Positions 5,080 through 11,371 of a stretch of DNA of 20,823 bases are shown piece after piece. How positions within the stretch are numbered: the first letter of the stretch is position 1; each line of letters begins with the position of its first letter. The notes beneath the pieces are model-generated. The model searched no databases, was not told where the DNA came from, and saw nothing but the letters and a program-made list of their open reading frames with translations. Both the position numbers and the translations under genes were made by a program. The stretch comes from an uncultured Megamonas sp. (GTDB lineage: Bacteria; Bacillota; Negativicutes; Selenomonadales; Selenomonadaceae), in assembly GCA_900554895.1 (NCBI GenBank), contig USIX01000018.1, forward strand, positions 1 through 20,823. The letters are read 5' to 3'.

Positions 5080-7308
5080 ATGGAAATTACACATTTACAA
5101 GTAAATGGATCTATTTTAAAAGAAGTCGGTGAAAAAATTCCTGATGTAGTGGTGGCATTAAATGAATTAATAAAAAATGCTTATGATGCAGAAGCAACTG
5201 AAGTAGAAATTTCTCTTAACGCGAATAATAAAAAACTTATTATTCAGGATAATGGTATTGGAATGGATAGATCTACAATAGATGCTCTATTACAAGTAGG
5301 TCAAAGTAAAAAAAATTATGGTACATTGAATTCACATACAAATAGATATGTTCAAGGCTCAAAAGGATTGGGATTTTTATCAGTATGTAAATTTGGAAAA
5401 ATTGTCATTTGGGAAACTAAAGCTAAAGAAAACCCGGGCTATTGTATATCAATAGATTTTAACAAATTATATTCCGTTAAAAATATTTCTGATGAAGATA
5501 TCATTATTAATGAAAGAGATTCTATTTCTTATGGAACAAAAATAACTATTAATTTAAACGACTATGAGGCCCAAAGATTATCACAACATTTTTCCAACGA
5601 AAAAGATAGATACAAAATTTTATATTCTTTTTATGATGATAATTTTACAATAAAATTAAATATAAATGGAACAAGATATGATAATACAAATAAAATAAAA
5701 CTAGAAGAAATTTCTCCTAATTATTTGTTATACAATGTTAAATACAACACTGGAGAACGTATAATAAAATTTTACTGTAAAAACAAACTACTTTTTTCGG
5801 AAAAATTTGACTATGATTTCAAAAAATATGAAACAAAAATAAATATTAATCTCAATATTTATCAATTTAATTTATCATCTCCTACGGGAAATAAAAAATC
5901 AATTCCAAAATTATTTTATAATGATATTGATAATCTCACACCTTTAATTTACTTTTATAATAATTTCTTTAAAAACTATCAATTATTCAATCCAGAAATA
6001 TTATCGAATACACAAACAGCGTTAGTTTTACGACAAATTATTGGATTTATTAACATAATACCTGATCCTAAATTTATTGATTTTAACTCAGATAGAACTA
6101 ATTTACTTGACAACGAATATACTCAAATATTAACTAATTTTTTATTAGAAATTAATAAACGTATTCAAGCAAAAGGTAGTAAATTTAAAAAAGAACATTT
6201 AAATATCTTAAATTCAAAAAACAATTTGACAATATTTGACAAACAAAAAGTAACAAATAATACCATAGATGCTAATAAATTTAAAATAAATACTACAGAA
6301 GATTTTCGACAATTTATTTCAGATAATATAAAAATAAAAAATCTTTTTGATATAAAGTATGATGAAAATGTTGTATCTTATAGTCTTTTTAAATATTGTA
6401 CTACTTTAAATGTTGTAGGTTCTATTCAATTAAAAAAATCAGAAACAGAATCGGCTTCTGCAAAGGATAGTTCTAAAAATCCAGGATCAGAATCGGCTTC
6501 TCCAAAAGATAGTTCCAAAAAATTATATAATCCAGCTGAAATCATTTTAACTAAAAAAGAAAATATTACAATTAAAATTCCTTCGGAACAAATTGATTTA
6601 TTAAATTATATATATAAAGCTACTAATAGTATAGGTGAAAAAATCGATAAAAAAGATATACAAATATTTGTCAATGATAACCCCATATCCACAAATATTT
6701 TGCCTTCTATTACAGAAGAATGTAGAAAAAAAATCCAATTTGTTTATAATGACCCAAATACATCTAAAGCTGTATCTACCATGTATATAGACTTTGTATT
6801 AGCAACAAAAAAGTTAAGGACAAAATCATCACAAACATCTACAATTTTACTACCAACGAATAAAACATATACATTACAACATTTTCCAGTTGTGACAAAA
6901 TTAATTGAACAAATTAATTCATTACCTAGAGTTAAGTATCAAGAAATTATTGCTTGTTCTTTGCGTGCTATTTTTGATATAGGACTTGAAGAAATCAAAC
7001 AATCAAATAAACTAGCTTTTTCTGAAAATAACTTTGTAAACAATGTTTATGCAGTATTTGATACTGTTATCAATAGAGAACCTAAAAAATATTTTTCTAC
7101 AATAGCAGAACAGACAGGTATGAGTTTTAATACCATAAAAAATACAGTTGATTTTTCTTCATTGAGAGAAACACTAAAAAAAGCCCATGTGGGTGCTCAT
7201 CGTTCAACATCTTACTTGACTGATGATGATATAATAAAATTAGGTATATTAGCTGGTATTTATATCGTTTTTATTCAGGAGTTATTGTATAATCCTGATA
7301 TTAAATAA
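5080..7308 (+). CDS. GHKL/MORC-like ATPase with candidate C-terminal HEPN domain
   Basis: The protein has 742 residues from ATG 5080, which has AAGGAG 9 nt upstream; an in-frame ATG at 5017 has no such site. Residues 1-200 are a Bergerat-fold ATPase: N box ELIKNAYDAEA (Glu29, Asn33, Asp36), G1 box DNGIGM (57-62) and G2 box GSKGLG (93-98). An S5-like transducer segment follows (IGFINIIPDP, FNSDRTNLLDNE). It lacks the dimerisation and histidine-phosphotransfer segments of a kinase and is closer to the MutL/Hsp90/MORC type. A charged linker with a duplicated 14-residue unit precedes a beta-rich region and then a helical C-terminus. There Arg696 and His703 form an R-x6-H motif resembling HEPN RNases (inference). 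The DNA methyltransferase gene follows after 15 nt. The coding sequence is strikingly AT-rich, suggesting transfer. Confidence 0.85.
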   Translation: MEITHLQVNGSILKEVGEKIPDVVVALNELIKNAYDAEATEVEISLNANNKKLIIQDNGIGMDRSTIDALLQVGQSKKNYGTLNSHTNRYVQGSKGLGFLSVCKFGKIVIWETKAKENPGYCISIDFNKLYSVKNISDEDIIINERDSISYGTKITINLNDYEAQRLSQHFSNEKDRYKILYSFYDDNFTIKLNINGTRYDNTNKIKLEEISPNYLLYNVKYNTGERIIKFYCKNKLLFSEKFDYDFKKYETKININLNIYQFNLSSPTGNKKSIPKLFYNDIDNLTPLIYFYNNFFKNYQLFNPEILSNTQTALVLRQIIGFINIIPDPKFIDFNSDRTNLLDNEYTQILTNFLLEINKRIQAKGSKFKKEHLNILNSKNNLTIFDKQKVTNNTIDANKFKINTTEDFRQFISDNIKIKNLFDIKYDENVVSYSLFKYCTTLNVVGSIQLKKSETESASAKDSSKNPGSESASPKDSSKKLYNPAEIILTKKENITIKIPSEQIDLLNYIYKATNSIGEKIDKKDIQIFVNDNPISTNILPSITEECRKKIQFVYNDPNTSKAVSTMYIDFVLATKKLRTKSSQTSTILLPTNKTYTLQHFPVVTKLIEQINSLPRVKYQEIIACSLRAIFDIGLEEIKQSNKLAFSENNFVNNVYAVFDTVINREPKKYFSTIAEQTGMSFNTIKNTVDFSSLRETLKKAHVGAHRSTSYLTDDDIIKLGILAGIYIVFIQELLYNPDIK
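6446..6529 (+). repeat. 42-bp tandem duplication in the ATPase linker
   Basis: Two head-to-tail 42-bp units (6446-6487 and 6488-6529) encode ESASAKDSSKNPGS and ESASPKDSSKKLYN. The frame is kept, so this is a flexible low-complexity linker between the S5-like part and the beta-rich part of the ATPase. Confidence 0.8.
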
Positions 7309-7323
7309 AAGGAATGAGGATTA

Positions 7324-8568
7324 ATGTTATCGGATATTACAGATAAGGATATAGAGTTTAAAGACTATAAAAAGCAATCGGATATACACGGAACAGCACT
7401 TTATCCAGCTGTTATGATTGCTCCAATACAAAAAAAAATACTTGAGGAACTATTATCTGAAGATAATACCATTCATACTATTTTTGATCCCTTTCATGGT
7501 TCGGGTACTGCTTTATACGAAGCAAGTGTTCTATCTGATAATATTATGGTTTTTGGATGCGACATTAATCCATTAGCTAACTTATTTACAAAAGTAAAAT
7601 TAGAAGGTATTGATTTTCATTCTATCCATAAAAATATTGATTCTTTAAAAAGTATCATTAATAATCCTCCACCTATAATAGAAAATCTTTATTTTCCTAA
7701 AATAGATAAATGGTTTAAGCCAGATATTATAAGTGCCTTATCATTATTAAAAATGGCCATTAATAATATAAATTGTAAAAAAAATCGACTTTATTTTTGG
7801 TATATGTTGTGTGATATTATTAGAAAGTATAGCAATACACGTAGTTCTACTTACAAATTGCATATGCGCAGTCAAGAAAAGATAAATACTTTGCCTTCTG
7901 GAGAGCATTTAATAGAAGATTATATTTTACGTATTGAAAAAAATATCAACAAATTTAAATATCATACTAAAAAATATAAACTTTATAAACAAGATATTTT
8001 ATCCAAAATAAAAGAGTTTAATCCAAATGAATTTGATATTTCTATTACATCTCCTCCTTATGGCGATAATGCAACAACTGTTCCTTATGGTCAATTTTCA
8101 ATGTTAGCATTGTATATTATTGATAGAAGAGATTTAGAATTAGAAGGATGGGAATTAGAGAACTATTCTATTATTGACAATTATAGTTTAGGTGGCAAAA
8201 AAACTAAAACAAGTCTTTCAGATTTCGAAAGTTCACTATTACAACCATATTTATCAAAAATCAAAGAAAGCAAACATAAAAAGGTTGTTAATTTTTTTAA
8301 AGATTATTTTACCTTTCTTAAAGAATTAGTTAGAGTAACAGATAAATATATCGTTATTACTTTAGGACATCGAACTGTAGATAGAGTAAAAATAGACTTA
8401 ACACAAATAACGCAGGATTACTTAGAACAGTATCATTTTAACAATATTTTAACTAGAAAACGTAATCTTTCAAAAAAACGTATACCTAAAATTACTTCCC
8501 TGGTTAATAATCACCCTGTATCTTCAATGAATAAAGAATATATTAGTATTTTTCAATATCAACAGTAA
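7324..8568 (+). CDS. DNA methyltransferase (N4-cytosine/N6-adenine type, SPPY)
   Basis: The 414-residue protein starts at ATG 7324, after AAAGGAATGAGG and 15 nt behind the ATPase gene. The AdoMet-binding motif I is DPFHGSGT (55-62), followed by GCDINPLA (78-85). The catalytic motif IV is SPPY (243-246) in TSPPYGDNATTVPYGQFS. The order I then IV, with about 180 residues between, puts the target-recognition region in the middle. SPPY is common in N4-cytosine enzymes, but some N6-adenine enzymes share it. Tight coupling to the ATPase suggests the pair works together as a modification-linked defence module. No restriction endonuclease gene is adjacent. The target sequence cannot be read from the protein. 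Confidence 0.88.
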   Translation: MLSDITDKDIEFKDYKKQSDIHGTALYPAVMIAPIQKKILEELLSEDNTIHTIFDPFHGSGTALYEASVLSDNIMVFGCDINPLANLFTKVKLEGIDFHSIHKNIDSLKSIINNPPPIIENLYFPKIDKWFKPDIISALSLLKMAINNINCKKNRLYFWYMLCDIIRKYSNTRSSTYKLHMRSQEKINTLPSGEHLIEDYILRIEKNINKFKYHTKKYKLYKQDILSKIKEFNPNEFDISITSPPYGDNATTVPYGQFSMLALYIIDRRDLELEGWELENYSIIDNYSLGGKKTKTSLSDFESSLLQPYLSKIKESKHKKVVNFFKDYFTFLKELVRVTDKYIVITLGHRTVDRVKIDLTQITQDYLEQYHFNNILTRKRNLSKKRIPKITSLVNNHPVSSMNKEYISIFQYQQ

Positions 8569-8575
8569 ACATTTC

Positions 8576-8609
8576 AGCTTCATGTTTCGATTGACATGGA
8601 GCTTTTTTT
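8576..8609 (+). terminator. Terminator after the ATPase-methyltransferase module
   Basis: AGCTTCATGT and ACATGGAGCT form a 10-bp stem with one G-U pair, followed by seven T residues. It starts 8 bp after the methyltransferase stop codon and should end the repressor-immA-ATPase-methyltransferase transcript. Confidence 0.85.
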
Positions 8610-8622
8610 CTTTCATACTGAA

Positions 8623-8641
8623 TACATAGTAATAACTAGGC
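8623..8641 (+). repeat. 19-bp direct repeat, copy 2
   Basis: This copy is identical to those at 1882 and 9972. It lies 19 bp upstream of ATG 8661, which opens an integrase-like start that is cut off after 12 codons. Confidence 0.92.
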
Positions 8642-8660
8642 ATTTGGAAAGGAATATAAA

Positions 8661-8699
8661 ATGCCTACAATTCATGAACGTATAACAAAAAAGGACTAG
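8661..8699 (+). pseudogene. Integrase start remnant (12 codons)
   Basis: ATG 8661 is preceded by GGAAAGGAAT and encodes MPTIHERITKKD, then stop. This matches the way many phage tyrosine integrases begin (M-x-T-I-x-E-R-x-x-K). The frame is truncated where the YoeB terminator begins. Together with the 19-bp repeat upstream, which also precedes the intact integrase, this looks like the 5' stump of an older integrase gene. The peptide is too short for certainty. Confidence 0.5.
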
Positions 8700-8715
8700 A
8701 AAAAATCTAGTCCTT
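8691..8715 (-). terminator. Terminator of the yefM-yoeB operon
   Basis: AAGGACTAG (8691-8699) pairs with CTAGTCCTT (8707-8715). In leftward RNA the hairpin is followed by a run of U. It overlaps the yoeB stop codon by two bases. Confidence 0.8.
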
Positions 8716-8980
8716 AAAGTCTTTCATAATGCGACCATAAGCTGATTATTTTTATAGTTTGTTCTTCCTCATAAACCTGATATACCAAACGGTGCTGAAG
8801 GTTTATTCTTCTTGAGTAGATGCCGGCTAAGCTTCCGACCAATTTTTCATATCTGGGCGGCATCTTATACGGGTCTTGAGCTATCAGGTCAATCAAAGCC
8901 TTAGCTTTTTTATCAAGATGAACTGCTTTCAGTTTCGGAATATCTTTAACGGCTGTTTTCGTATAAACGATTTTATACAA
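8714..8980 (-). CDS. yoeB: YoeB/Txe-family mRNA interferase toxin
   Basis: The 88-residue protein matches the RelE-superfamily YoeB pattern: PPRYEKLVGSLAGIYSRRIN, then QHRLVYQVYEEE and the C-terminal SLWSHYERL. The conserved Glu, Arg and His/Tyr near the end are the residues YoeB uses for ribosome-dependent mRNA cleavage. The start is TTG 8980, directly after the antitoxin stop, with GAGGT upstream. A weak start coupled to the antitoxin would keep the toxin level below the antitoxin level. The length is complete and no inactivating change is visible, so the toxin is probably functional. Confidence 0.92.
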   Translation of the reverse strand: MYKIVYTKTAVKDIPKLKAVHLDKKAKALIDLIAQDPYKMPPRYEKLVGSLAGIYSRRINLQHRLVYQVYEEEQTIKIISLWSHYERL

Positions 8981-9229
8981 TTACCATTCAACCTCGCTTT
9001 CCGGCACGCAATTATCAAGCGGAGTGTTTCTTCCGTCTATAATTTTATCTTTCATTTCCGGATTGGATAGAATGGACAATGTTTCAATTAAACCTCTGTA
9101 TTCATCTTCGCTCAATACGACGGCATTGCCGAATTTTGTGGTAATATTCAATAAATCGTTATACTTAATAGTGTTTTCCAACATCTCAAAAATATTCTGT
9201 CTAAAATTTGTAATATTTGTTGTTGTCAT
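8981..9229 (-). CDS. yefM: YefM/Phd-family antitoxin
   Basis: The antitoxin has 82 residues from ATG 9229, which has GAGAGGTG upstream; a GTG at 9238 lies within that site. The N-terminal half (TNFRQNIFEMLENTIKYNDL, then NAVVLSEDEYRGLIETL) is the Phd/YefM DNA-binding and dimerisation fold. The acidic, proline-containing C-terminus is the disordered toxin-wrapping tail. It is the first gene of the operon, with two TGTACA operator boxes in its promoter. It neutralises YoeB and represses its own transcription. The pair sits in the cargo segment next to the phage integrase, where such modules commonly stabilise elements. Confidence 0.9.
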   Translation of the reverse strand: MTTTNITNFRQNIFEMLENTIKYNDLLNITTKFGNAVVLSEDEYRGLIETLSILSNPEMKDKIIDGRNTPLDNCVPESEVEW

Positions 9230-9244
9230 TGCAATCACCTCTCA

Positions 9245-9279
9245 TGTACAGTATAATGTACATATATAAATAAAGTCAA
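9245..9279 (-). promoter_or_regulatory. yefM promoter with two TGTACA operator boxes
   Basis: On the minus strand TTGACT (9274-9279), a 17-bp spacer and TTATAC (9251-9256) form the promoter. TGTACA occurs at 9257-9262 and 9245-9250, centred 12 bp apart and flanking the -10 box. TGTACA pairs are the known recognition core of YefM-YoeB autoregulation. Confidence 0.85.
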
Positions 9280-9292
9280 TGAAAAACAAGAA

Positions 9293-9314
9293 AGCACCGG
9301 CATTTACCGGTGCT
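9293..9314 (-). terminator. Terminator after hicB
   Basis: AGCACCGG and CCGGTGCT form an 8-bp stem. In leftward RNA it is followed by a U-rich stretch. It lies just after the hicB stop and separates it from the yefM promoter. Confidence 0.75.
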
Positions 9315-9318
9315 AATC

Positions 9319-9696
9319 TTAAATAGTTTTTGCAATTAATGCTTCCTGCAATACTTTAGAAAAATTTATGCCTTTATCCAGTGCTCTTTGATTGAGCCAT
9401 GCAGGAATGGTGAGAGTTTTCTTGACGGATTTAGTGTTTTTCGCTAAATCAATATCAGATTTTATCAGTGTAGCGAATGTATTCTTTTCAAGGTGCATAT
9501 CTTTGATGTCAGTGGCTTTCGGCGGTTTAATGCCGTCTTCCAGTAATCCTAAAACAAACAGCTCCATCGCTTCCGCTGCTCCCGTCAGTACTTCCGATAT
9601 ATCATCGCCGAATGTTGTACATCCTTCTAAATCTGGAAACTCAGCCCAAATACCGTCGGTATCTTCATGGATAATTGCCGGATAAATAAAAATCAT
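9319..9696 (-). CDS. hicB: HicB-family antitoxin
   Basis: The 125-residue protein begins with the HicB partial RNase H-like fold (FIYPAIIHEDTDGIWAEFPD, then LEGCTTFGDD and EAMELFVLGLLEDG). It ends with a DNA-binding segment (KKTLTIPAWLNQRALDKGIN) of ribbon-helix-helix character. HicB neutralises the HicA mRNA interferase and represses the operon. ATG 9696 has GGAGGG upstream. The hicA gene directly upstream is frameshifted, so this antitoxin appears to have lost its toxin. It could still act as an antidote to HicA from another element or as a DNA-binding regulator. Confidence 0.9.
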   Translation of the reverse strand: MIFIYPAIIHEDTDGIWAEFPDLEGCTTFGDDISEVLTGAAEAMELFVLGLLEDGIKPPKATDIKDMHLEKNTFATLIKSDIDLAKNTKSVKKTLTIPAWLNQRALDKGINFSKVLQEALIAKTI

Positions 9697-9739
9697 GATT
9701 ATCCCTCCGATTTCAATTTATAGTGAGGCAGGAAGGGCA

Positions 9740-9914
9740 TTATTTCAGCCCTGTCCTTTTAAGGATTGCATTGAGCAGTCCTATAGGTACATCCTTACCG
9801 TGTACAGCAATGACTTCTACCTTATCATCTTTTATCAGACGATGGTGGCTGCTTCTTAAAAACGTCTTGCCAGCCGTTTTTAAGAAGCAGCTTCAATAAG
9901 TCTTTGTCTCGCAT
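9740..9914 (-). pseudogene. hicA: hicA toxin gene, frameshifted
   Basis: ATG 9914 (GAGGAGG upstream) encodes MRDKDLLKLLLKNGWQDV, the normal HicA start, and then runs into a premature stop at 9825. A shifted frame continues with SHHRLIKDDKVEVIAVHGKD and PIGLLNAILKRTGLK, ending at 9740. That is the rest of HicA with its catalytic-site histidine. The break lies at the second arm of a perfect 17-bp inverted repeat whose first arm encodes the KLLLKNG helix. Unless ribosomal frameshifting rescues it, no active HicA is made. Confidence 0.82.
9848..9891. repeat. Perfect 17-bp inverted repeat within hicA
   Basis: GCTGCTTCTTAAAAACG (9848-9864) and CGTTTTTAAGAAGCAGC (9875-9891) are exact reverse complements around a 10-nt loop. 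The repeat coincides with the hicA frameshift. It has no T-run and is unlikely to be a terminator. Confidence 0.92.
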
Positions 9915-9940
9915 AATATCAGTACCTCCTCACATTCATA

Positions 9941-9969
9941 ATTATAATACGTGTATACGTATATGTCAA
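9941..9969 (-). promoter_or_regulatory. Consensus promoter of the hicAB operon
   Basis: On the minus strand TTGACA (9964-9969), exactly 17 bp and TATAAT (9941-9946) match the sigma-A consensus perfectly. The spacer contains the near-palindrome ATACGTGTATACGTAT, a likely HicB operator. Confidence 0.85.
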
Positions 9970-9971
9970 CC

Positions 9972-9990
9972 TACATAGTAATAACTAGGC
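9972..9990 (+). repeat. 19-bp direct repeat, copy 3
   Basis: This copy is identical to those at 1882 and 8623. It ends 20 bp upstream of the intact integrase start, a spacing nearly the same as for copy 2 and the truncated integrase start. Confidence 0.92.
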
Positions 9991-10010
9991 ATAATAAAAG
10001 GAGAATTATT

Positions 10011-11189
10011 ATGGCTAGAATATATAAGAAAAACAATTCATACTACTTTTCATTTGAAGCTGGCCGCGATGAACGGACCGGCAAACGCCAGCGCATCGTC
10101 CGCGGCGGTTTTCGCACAAAAAAAGAAGCCCAGCAGGCAAGTGCTGAGCTTGAAGTAAAATTTAATACTGGCAAAGTAATAGCCAAACCGAGCGATATCA
10201 CGCTGCACGAATTCATGTGGGAGCATTGGCTACCTTACCATGGATACCAGGTAAAGCCGTCCAGTATCCACGCCATTAAAGTGCATTTAAGACGTATTGA
10301 TAAATATTTTAATAATATAAAACTAAAAGATATAACAACGCTGCAATGCAATCGTTTTGCACTTCACATGTTGGAACAAATGCAGCTAAGCCGCAATGTC
10401 GTCTCTTCGACTATAGCATATTTAAAGATAATATTCAAATATGCTATATATGTAGAAAATATACTGATTAATAATCCTGTTGATTATGTAGTAATTCCCA
10501 AGTATTATAACCAGCAAAAAGAAAATGCGCTGCGCCAAAAGAAAAAACCGCTTTATCTGGAAAAAGAAACATTGAAAAAATTTTTAACCGAAGCTAAAAA
10601 GGATTTTAAAAACTTTCCGTTTTACATGGCCACCGTATTAATGACGTACACAGGAATGAGAATAGGTGAAGTATTAGCTTTACAATGGGATGATATAGAC
10701 TTGAAAAACAAAGTAATTCACGTGAAAAACGGTTATTTTTATTTAAGCAATAACCAATTCATTATACAGACACCGAAAACAAAAACCAGTATGCGAGACA
10801 TAACTATTCACGATTTACTGATTAAAGAAATAACAGCGTACCGGAAACAATTCATTGCCTTTAAAATGCGTTCATTTTCATGGTTTGAATGTGATTATGA
10901 TTTTGTTTTAACTTCGGTAAGATTTCCCGGAAGACCATTTTTAGAACAAAGTCTGAAGAGCTGGATGCATACTATCGGTAAACGAATAGATATAGATTAT
11001 ATTCATCCGCATATATTCCGCCATACTCATGTATCACTACTCGCAGAAATCGGCGTACCGCTCGAAGTGATTCAGGAAAGGCTTGGCCATGCCAACGACA
11101 CGACAACACGACAAATCTATCTGCATATAACGAAGAATACAAAAAATGAAGCCGCGGTCCGCTTCGATAAATTGATGTCTAAAATCTAA
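10011..11189 (+). CDS. int: Phage tyrosine integrase (first)
   Basis: The protein has 392 residues from ATG 10011, preceded by AAAAGGAG; an in-frame ATG at 9951 would run through the repeat without a site. The N-terminal arm-binding domain (ARIYKKNNSYYFSFEAGRDE) and the SAM-like core-binding domain (about 60-165) precede the catalytic domain. There, Arg lies in YTGMRIGEVLALQWDDI, the H-x-x-R in HIFRHTHVSLL and the nucleophile Tyr in ATTRQIYLHI-like context (TTTRQIYLHIT). It catalyses integration and, with a directionality factor, excision. It is transcribed in the same direction as the repressor and sits at the end of the element, typical of Firmicute temperate phages. Confidence 0.93.
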   Translation: MARIYKKNNSYYFSFEAGRDERTGKRQRIVRGGFRTKKEAQQASAELEVKFNTGKVIAKPSDITLHEFMWEHWLPYHGYQVKPSSIHAIKVHLRRIDKYFNNIKLKDITTLQCNRFALHMLEQMQLSRNVVSSTIAYLKIIFKYAIYVENILINNPVDYVVIPKYYNQQKENALRQKKKPLYLEKETLKKFLTEAKKDFKNFPFYMATVLMTYTGMRIGEVLALQWDDIDLKNKVIHVKNGYFYLSNNQFIIQTPKTKTSMRDITIHDLLIKEITAYRKQFIAFKMRSFSWFECDYDFVLTSVRFPGRPFLEQSLKSWMHTIGKRIDIDYIHPHIFRHTHVSLLAEIGVPLEVIQERLGHANDTTTRQIYLHITKNTKNEAAVRFDKLMSKI

Positions 11190-11337
11190 ATGGCACCCAA
11201 AAGGCACCCATAACGAAAATAGCTTAATAAAAATCCTTGATTTTCTTATAATCTAAGTGTTTTATTGATACGCTATAAAAATCAATACCTTTTTGACAAT
11301 TATATTAAAAGAAAGTTTTTTCTGATAAATATATGGG
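11190..11337. other. Noncoding region after integrase, probable attachment-site region
   Basis: The region between the integrase stop and the LacI-gene terminator has no ORF. It opens with GGCACCCA twice (11192-11199 and 11203-11210), the kind of short direct repeat found as integrase arm-binding sites next to attP in many low-GC elements. The rest is AT-rich. The chromosome-prophage boundary probably lies here, but no second copy of a core is visible in the window. Confidence 0.45.
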
Positions 11338-11371
11338 ATAAAAAAGGGAATTTATTCTTATAAATTCCCTT
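11338..11371 (-). terminator. Terminator of the lacI-type gene
   Basis: AAGGGAATTTAT (11344-11355) and ATAAATTCCCTT (11360-11371) form a perfect 12-bp stem with a 4-nt loop. In leftward RNA it is followed by a U-run. It touches the stop codon of the regulator gene. Confidence 0.88.

Noticed and set aside
5080..7308. Reading the GHKL ATPase as a two-component histidine kinase
   Set aside because: There is no sensor or dimerisation/phosphoacceptor domain before the ATPase fold. The N box, lid and S5-like segment are of the MutL/Hsp90/MORC kind, and no response regulator is nearby.
7324..8568. Treating the methyltransferase as an RNA methyltransferase
   Set aside because: The DPFHGSGT and SPPY motifs with a long central recognition region and an ATPase partner fit DNA N4/N6 enzymes better than RNA enzymes.
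1871..8600. Extended homology between repeat copies 1 and 2 through the shared GACATGGAG upstream
   Set aside because: In copy 2 this is one arm of the methyltransferase terminator and lies at a different distance from the repeat. The match is short and probably chance.
9848..9891. The 17-bp inverted repeat as a transcription terminator
   Set aside because: Neither strand has a T-run after the hairpin and it lies inside the hicA coding sequence.
9951..10010. A longer N-terminus of the first integrase starting at 9951
   Set aside because: It would be translated through the 19-bp repeat without a ribosome binding site. ATG 10011 has AAAAGGAG at good spacing and the typical integrase start.
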